A stretch of 64,000 nucleotides of DNA from positions 310,001 through 374,000 of the forward strand of contig NZ_CP090347.1 of the NCBI RefSeq assembly GCF_021398715.1, given 5' to 3'. This DNA comes from Microbacterium binotii. Lineage in GTDB: Bacteria > Actinomycetota > Actinomycetes > Actinomycetales > Microbacteriaceae. Each line of letters starts with the position of its first letter. The stretch's first letter is position 1. Made by a program: the position numbers and the translations under genes. The notes under the pieces are model-generated. The model was not told the DNA's origin. It saw only the letters and a program-made list of their open reading frames with translations, and did not search any database. Positions 60,971 through 64,000 of this stretch are shown piece by piece.

Positions 60971-61978
60971 ATGAGCACGCATCCCGTCACGTTGTTCACG
61001 GGGCAGTGGGCGGATCTTGCGTTCGAGGAGGTTGCTCGTCTGGCGGCGTCGTGGGGGTATGACGGGTTGGAGATCGCGGCGTCGGGGGATCATCTGGATC
61101 TGCGTCGTGCGGATGAGGATGGTGCGTATCTCGCGTCGCGCCGGGAGGTGCTTGATCGTTACGGGTTGCGGGTGTTCGCGATCTCGAACCACTTGGCGGG
61201 GCAGGCGGTGTGTGATGCGCCGATCGATTTCCGGCATGAGGCGATCGTGCGTGAGTACGTGTGGGGCGACGGGGATGCGGAGGGGGTGCGTCGGCGGGCG
61301 GCGGAGGACATGAAGCGGGCGGCGCGGGTGGCGCGAAAGCTCGGTGTGGACACGGTGGTGGGGTTCACGGGGTCGTCGATCTGGCCGTATGTGGCGATGT
61401 TCCCGCCGGTGCCGGCGTCTGTCATCGAGGCGGGGTTCGAGGATTTCGCGGCGCGGTGGAATCCGATCCTCGACGTGTTCGACGGGGAGGGGGTGCGGTT
61501 CGCGCATGAGGTGCATCCGGGGGAGATCGCGTACGACTACTGGAGTTCGGTGCGGGCGTTGGAGGCGATCGATCACCGCGGCGCGTTCGGTTTCAACTGG
61601 GACCCGTCGCACATGATGTGGCAGAACATCGACCCGGTCGGTTTCATCTGGGACTTCCAGGACCGGATCTATCACGTGGACTGCAAGGACACCAGGATGC
61701 GGCCTCGCAACGGCCGGGCCGGGGTCCTGGGTTCGCACCTGCCGTGGGGGGATCCTCGCCGGGGGTGGGACTTCGTCTCCACCGGTCACGGCGACGTGCC
61801 CTGGGAGGACTCGTTCCGCGCCCTGGAGGCGATCGGCTACACGGGCCCGATCTCGATCGAATGGGAAGACGCGGGCATGGACCGCCTCCACGGCGCAGCC
61901 CAAGCCGTCGAGTTCGTCCGCAGCCTGCTCTGGCCCACCCCCACCGCCTCCTTCGACGACGCCTTCCGCCACCAATAA
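60971..61978 (+). CDS. sugar phosphate isomerase/epimerase (AP endonuclease-2 fold)
   Basis: A 335-aa TIM-barrel protein of the xylose-isomerase-like family: LFTGQWADLAFEEVARLAAS, GYDGLEIAASGDHLDLRR, FAHEVHPGEIAYDYWSSVRA (metal Glu/His), AFGFNWDPSHMMWQNID (Asp/His), IYHVDCKDTRMRP and GPISIEWEDAGMDR (metal Glu). It likely isomerises or epimerises a sugar taken up by the ChvE-type importer that follows. The first 600 bases use G-ending codons (GTG, TTG, GCG, GGG) far more than the last 370, which are C-ending, so codon use changes within the gene. Confidence 0.9.
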   Translation: MSTHPVTLFTGQWADLAFEEVARLAASWGYDGLEIAASGDHLDLRRADEDGAYLASRREVLDRYGLRVFAISNHLAGQAVCDAPIDFRHEAIVREYVWGDGDAEGVRRRAAEDMKRAARVARKLGVDTVVGFTGSSIWPYVAMFPPVPASVIEAGFEDFAARWNPILDVFDGEGVRFAHEVHPGEIAYDYWSSVRALEAIDHRGAFGFNWDPSHMMWQNIDPVGFIWDFQDRIYHVDCKDTRMRPRNGRAGVLGSHLPWGDPRRGWDFVSTGHGDVPWEDSFRALEAIGYTGPISIEWEDAGMDRLHGAAQAVEFVRSLLWPTPTASFDDAFRHQ

Positions 61979-62003
61979 CCGGTAACTGCGACGCGCTCCT
62001 TGC

Positions 62004-62071
62004 CGAGCGAGCACCCGTTCGTCGAACGAGCACCCCATTGAGTGCTCGTTCGCTGAATGGATGCTCGCTCG
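62004..62071. repeat. nested palindrome between isomerase and chvE genes
   Basis: Outer arms CGAGCGAGCA (62004-62013) and TGCTCGCTCG (62062-62071) and inner arms CGAACGAGCAC (62023-62033) and GTGCTCGTTCG (62042-62052) are all perfect, giving a cruciform-like structure with a near direct repeat within each side. It could be a terminator for the isomerase gene or a mobile palindromic element. Confidence 0.55.
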
Positions 62072-62275
62072 CACTCCTTCGCTCGCCTCTGCGAGGGATC
62101 GCTCCCACGCAATTATGTTGGGCCTCTAGACAAAATTCGCTGAGGTGGTTAATTTTACGGAGCCGTCATAATTCCGACGGTCATCAGCCGGGACGACGAA
62201 GCCCCGAGCCCGCCGCAGCGACAGTGCGGGCGCGCCGCTATCGGCCTTGCGATTCAGAGAGGAAACGCACATCAC

Positions 62276-63391
62276 ATGAAGAAGAAGCTCCTTGCGGCCG
62301 TGGCGGTCGGCGCCCTCGCCATCAGCCTCGCCGCGTGTTCGTCGACGCGAGGTGGCGACGACCCGTCCGGTGCCGCCGCCTCGACCGACTGCAATGTCGG
62401 CATCGCGATGCCCACCCGCAGCCTCGAGCGCTGGATCAACGACGGTGAGCAGCTGCAGGCCAAGCTGAAGGACGCCGGCTGCACCGTCGACCTGCAGTAC
62501 GCCGACAACAAGACCGATCAGCAGATCAGCCAGATCCAGAACCAGCTCGCGGGCGGTGCGAAGATCCTCGTGATCGCCGCCATCGACGGCTCCACTCTCG
62601 GCCCCGTGCTGGAGGAGGCGAAGGCACAGGACGCCACCGTCATCGCCTACGACCGCCTCATCAACGGCAGCGAGAACGTCGACTACTACGCCACGTTCGA
62701 CAATTACAAGGTCGGCACCCTCCAGGGCCAGTACATCGAGACGCAGCTGGGCCTCAAGGACGGCAAGGGACCGTTCAACCTCGAGCCCTTCGCCGGCAGC
62801 CCCGACGACAACAACGCGAAGTTCTTCTTCGCCGGTGCGTGGGATGTCCTGAAGCCGTACGTCGACAAGGGCCAGCTGGTCGTTCCCAGCGGCAAGGCTC
62901 CCGCGAACGACGACGCGTGGGCGTCGATCGGTATCCAGGGCTGGGCGTCCGACAAGGCTCAGGCCGAGATGGACAACCGCCTCTCGTCGTTCTACGGCGA
63001 CGGCAAGAAGGTCAACGTGGTGCTCTCGCCCAACGACAGCCTCGCGATCGGCATCGAGGCATCGCTGAAGTCCGCGGGATACACCGCCGGTGCGGACTAC
63101 CCGATCATCACCGGTCAGGATGCGGACAAGGCGAACGTCAAGGCCATCCTCGACGGCCTCCAGTCCATGACGGTCTGGAAGGACACGCGTGCGCTGGGTG
63201 ACCGCGTGTTCACGATGATCCAGGAGATCACGCAGGGCAAGGAGGTCGAGGTCAACGACACCAAGACCTACGACAACGGCAAGAAGGTCGTGCCGTCGTT
63301 CCTGCTGACGCCCGAGGTGGTCACGAAGGACGACGTGCAGTCGAAGCTCATCGACTCCGGCTTCCTCAAGGCCTCCGACGTCGGTCTCTGA
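62276..63391 (+). CDS. chvE: multiple-monosaccharide-binding lipoprotein ChvE-like
   Basis: A 371-aa substrate-binding protein; signal ends LAISLAACSST with lipobox Cys21. Periplasmic-binding fold: NVGIAMPTRSLERWINDGEQ (ChvE-type start), ADNKTDQQISQIQNQLAGGA, VIAYDRLINGSENVDYYATF, NLEPFAGSPDDNNAKFFFAG, ITGQDADKANVKAILDGLQS and MTVWKDTRALGDRVF. ChvE proteins bind aldoses such as xylose, glucose, arabinose and galactose and feed an MmsA/MmsB importer; the ATPase follows. The 5' region (62120-62170) is AT-rich for this genome and probably holds the promoter. Confidence 0.92.
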   Translation: MKKKLLAAVAVGALAISLAACSSTRGGDDPSGAAASTDCNVGIAMPTRSLERWINDGEQLQAKLKDAGCTVDLQYADNKTDQQISQIQNQLAGGAKILVIAAIDGSTLGPVLEEAKAQDATVIAYDRLINGSENVDYYATFDNYKVGTLQGQYIETQLGLKDGKGPFNLEPFAGSPDDNNAKFFFAGAWDVLKPYVDKGQLVVPSGKAPANDDAWASIGIQGWASDKAQAEMDNRLSSFYGDGKKVNVVLSPNDSLAIGIEASLKSAGYTAGADYPIITGQDADKANVKAILDGLQSMTVWKDTRALGDRVFTMIQEITQGKEVEVNDTKTYDNGKKVVPSFLLTPEVVTKDDVQSKLIDSGFLKASDVGL

Positions 63392-63400
63392 TCCATCCAC

Positions 63401-63431
63401 GCGGCGGGGCGGGTGTCACCCGCCCCGCCGC
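63401..63431 (+). terminator. intercistronic hairpin between chvE and mmsA
   Basis: GCGGCGGGGCGGGT (63401-63414) and ACCCGCCCCGCCGC (63418-63431) make a perfect 14-bp GC stem with a 3-base loop, 9 bases after the chvE stop. It likely stabilises or partly terminates the binding-protein mRNA so that ChvE is made in excess over the ATPase. Confidence 0.8.
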
Positions 63432-63466
63432 TCGAGCGTCGCCAGCGGGCGGCGAAGGGACACACC

Positions 63467-64000
63467 ATGACCGAACCGATCCTGCGCATGGCGGGGATCT
63501 CCAAGTCCTTCAACGGCGTGCCGGCGCTCTCGGACGTCTCCATCGACGTCTACCCCGGCGAGGTGCACGCGATCTGCGGCGAGAACGGCGCGGGCAAGTC
63601 CACGCTCATGAAGGTGCTCAGCGGCGTCTACCCGGCGGGCAGCTTCCAGGGCACGATCACCCTCTCCGGACAGCAGGTCGCGTTCCGCTCGATCAACGAC
63701 AGCGAAGCGGCCGGCATCGTGATCATCCACCAGGAGCTCGCGCTGAGTCCGTACCTCTCGATCGCCGAGAACATCTTCCTCGGCAACGAGAAGTCGCGTC
63801 GGGGCGTCATCGACTGGAACGCCACGAACCGGGAAGCGGCGGCCCTGCTCGCGCGCGTGGGTCTCAAGGAGAACCCCGCGACGAAGATCTTCGAGCTCGG
63901 CGTCGGCAAGCAGCAGCTGGTCGAGATCGCGAAGGCGCTGGCCAAGGAGGTGAAGCTGCTCATCCTCGACGAGCCCACCGCGGCGCTCAACGACGACGAC
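63467..64000 (+). CDS. mmsA: sugar ABC importer ATPase MmsA-like, cut by window end
   Basis: 178 codons are visible from the ATG at 63467 (GAAGGGA upstream). First ABC domain: [20 protein letters not shown], Walker [22 protein letters not shown]-loop [20 protein letters not shown], the block [20 protein letters not shown] (signature region) and Walker [16 protein letters not shown]. These match MmsA, the double ATPase of multiple-monosaccharide importers. The second half and the permease should lie beyond the window. Confidence 0.93.
   Translation, partial: MTEPILRMAGISKSFNGVPALSDVSIDVYPGEVHAICGENGAGKSTLMKVLSGVYPAGSFQGTITLSGQQVAFRSINDSEAAGIVIIHQELALSPYLSIAENIFLGNEKSRRGVIDWNATNREAAALLARVGLKENPATKIFELGVGKQQLVEIAKALAKEVKLLILDEPTAALNDDD

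Overview
The window is about 64 kb of high-GC, gene-dense DNA from an actinobacterium. The most likely source is Microbacterium or a near relative in Microbacteriaceae. This rests on the high GC with C/G-ending codons, frequent GTG starts, 1-4 base stop/start overlaps between operon genes, very frequent GGATGCGG/CCGCATCC octamers, and a small MGKLIY-type protein (40.0 kb) of a kind I associate with this family. No rRNA, CRISPR array, transposase or integrase was seen. One tRNA gene, tRNA-Ser(CGA), lies at 32.6 kb.

Layout. 1-5.5 kb is an accessory block of short, mostly unrecognised genes. It holds several small membrane-anchored proteins, a HIRAN-domain protein and a candidate toxin-antitoxin pair (Panacea-domain antitoxin plus PIN nuclease), and is visibly less GC-rich with few of the octamers. 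5.6-11 kb is ordinary chromosome: esterase/MerR pair, two GNAT acetyltransferases, radA and a membrane protein. 11.2-29.2 kb is a purine/nucleoside and amide scavenging region. A long minus-strand operon carries adenosine deaminase, a BMP-type nucleoside ABC importer, a divergent adenine-deaminase-like enzyme and an acyl-CoA-dehydrogenase-like protein. Next to it are a nucleoside deaminase, a GntR/UTRA regulator, a PPC-domain protein, an amidohydrolase and an oligopeptide-type ABC importer. Four copies of an ACTTGTCGACAAGT-like palindrome in the promoters suggest one GntR regulon.

29.2-32.6 kb holds a creatininase-like protein, L-lactate dehydrogenase and an LLM-class oxidoreductase, bracketed by families of palindromic intergenic repeats. 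32.6-45.7 kb contains tRNA-Ser, a DUF1361 membrane protein, a lipoprotein, an aldo/keto reductase-MerR pair with a perfect 20-bp operator, nhaA with a candidate structured leader RNA whose conserved core recurs before the next gene, a two-component system, a 3'-truncated acyltransferase, a MaoC-like hydratase and an orphan PAS histidine kinase. 45.8-49.3 kb is a convergent TreS-like/maltokinase pair.

49.35-59.66 kb is a catabolic cluster flanked by a 25-nt direct repeat (24/25 identical). It carries an MFS importer, a LysR regulator and an eight-gene operon: extradiol-type VOC dioxygenase, FAH hydrolase, cyclase-family hydrolase, FAD hydroxylase, ACMSD-like amidohydrolase, second FAH hydrolase and CoA-transferase A and B. 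This looks like a complete meta-cleavage route for an unidentified aromatic acid. 59.7-64 kb is sugar uptake: a ROK regulator, a TIM-barrel isomerase, and ChvE/MmsA of a multiple-monosaccharide ABC importer cut by the window end.

Limits: all domain calls come from reading the sequence; nothing was searched or computed.
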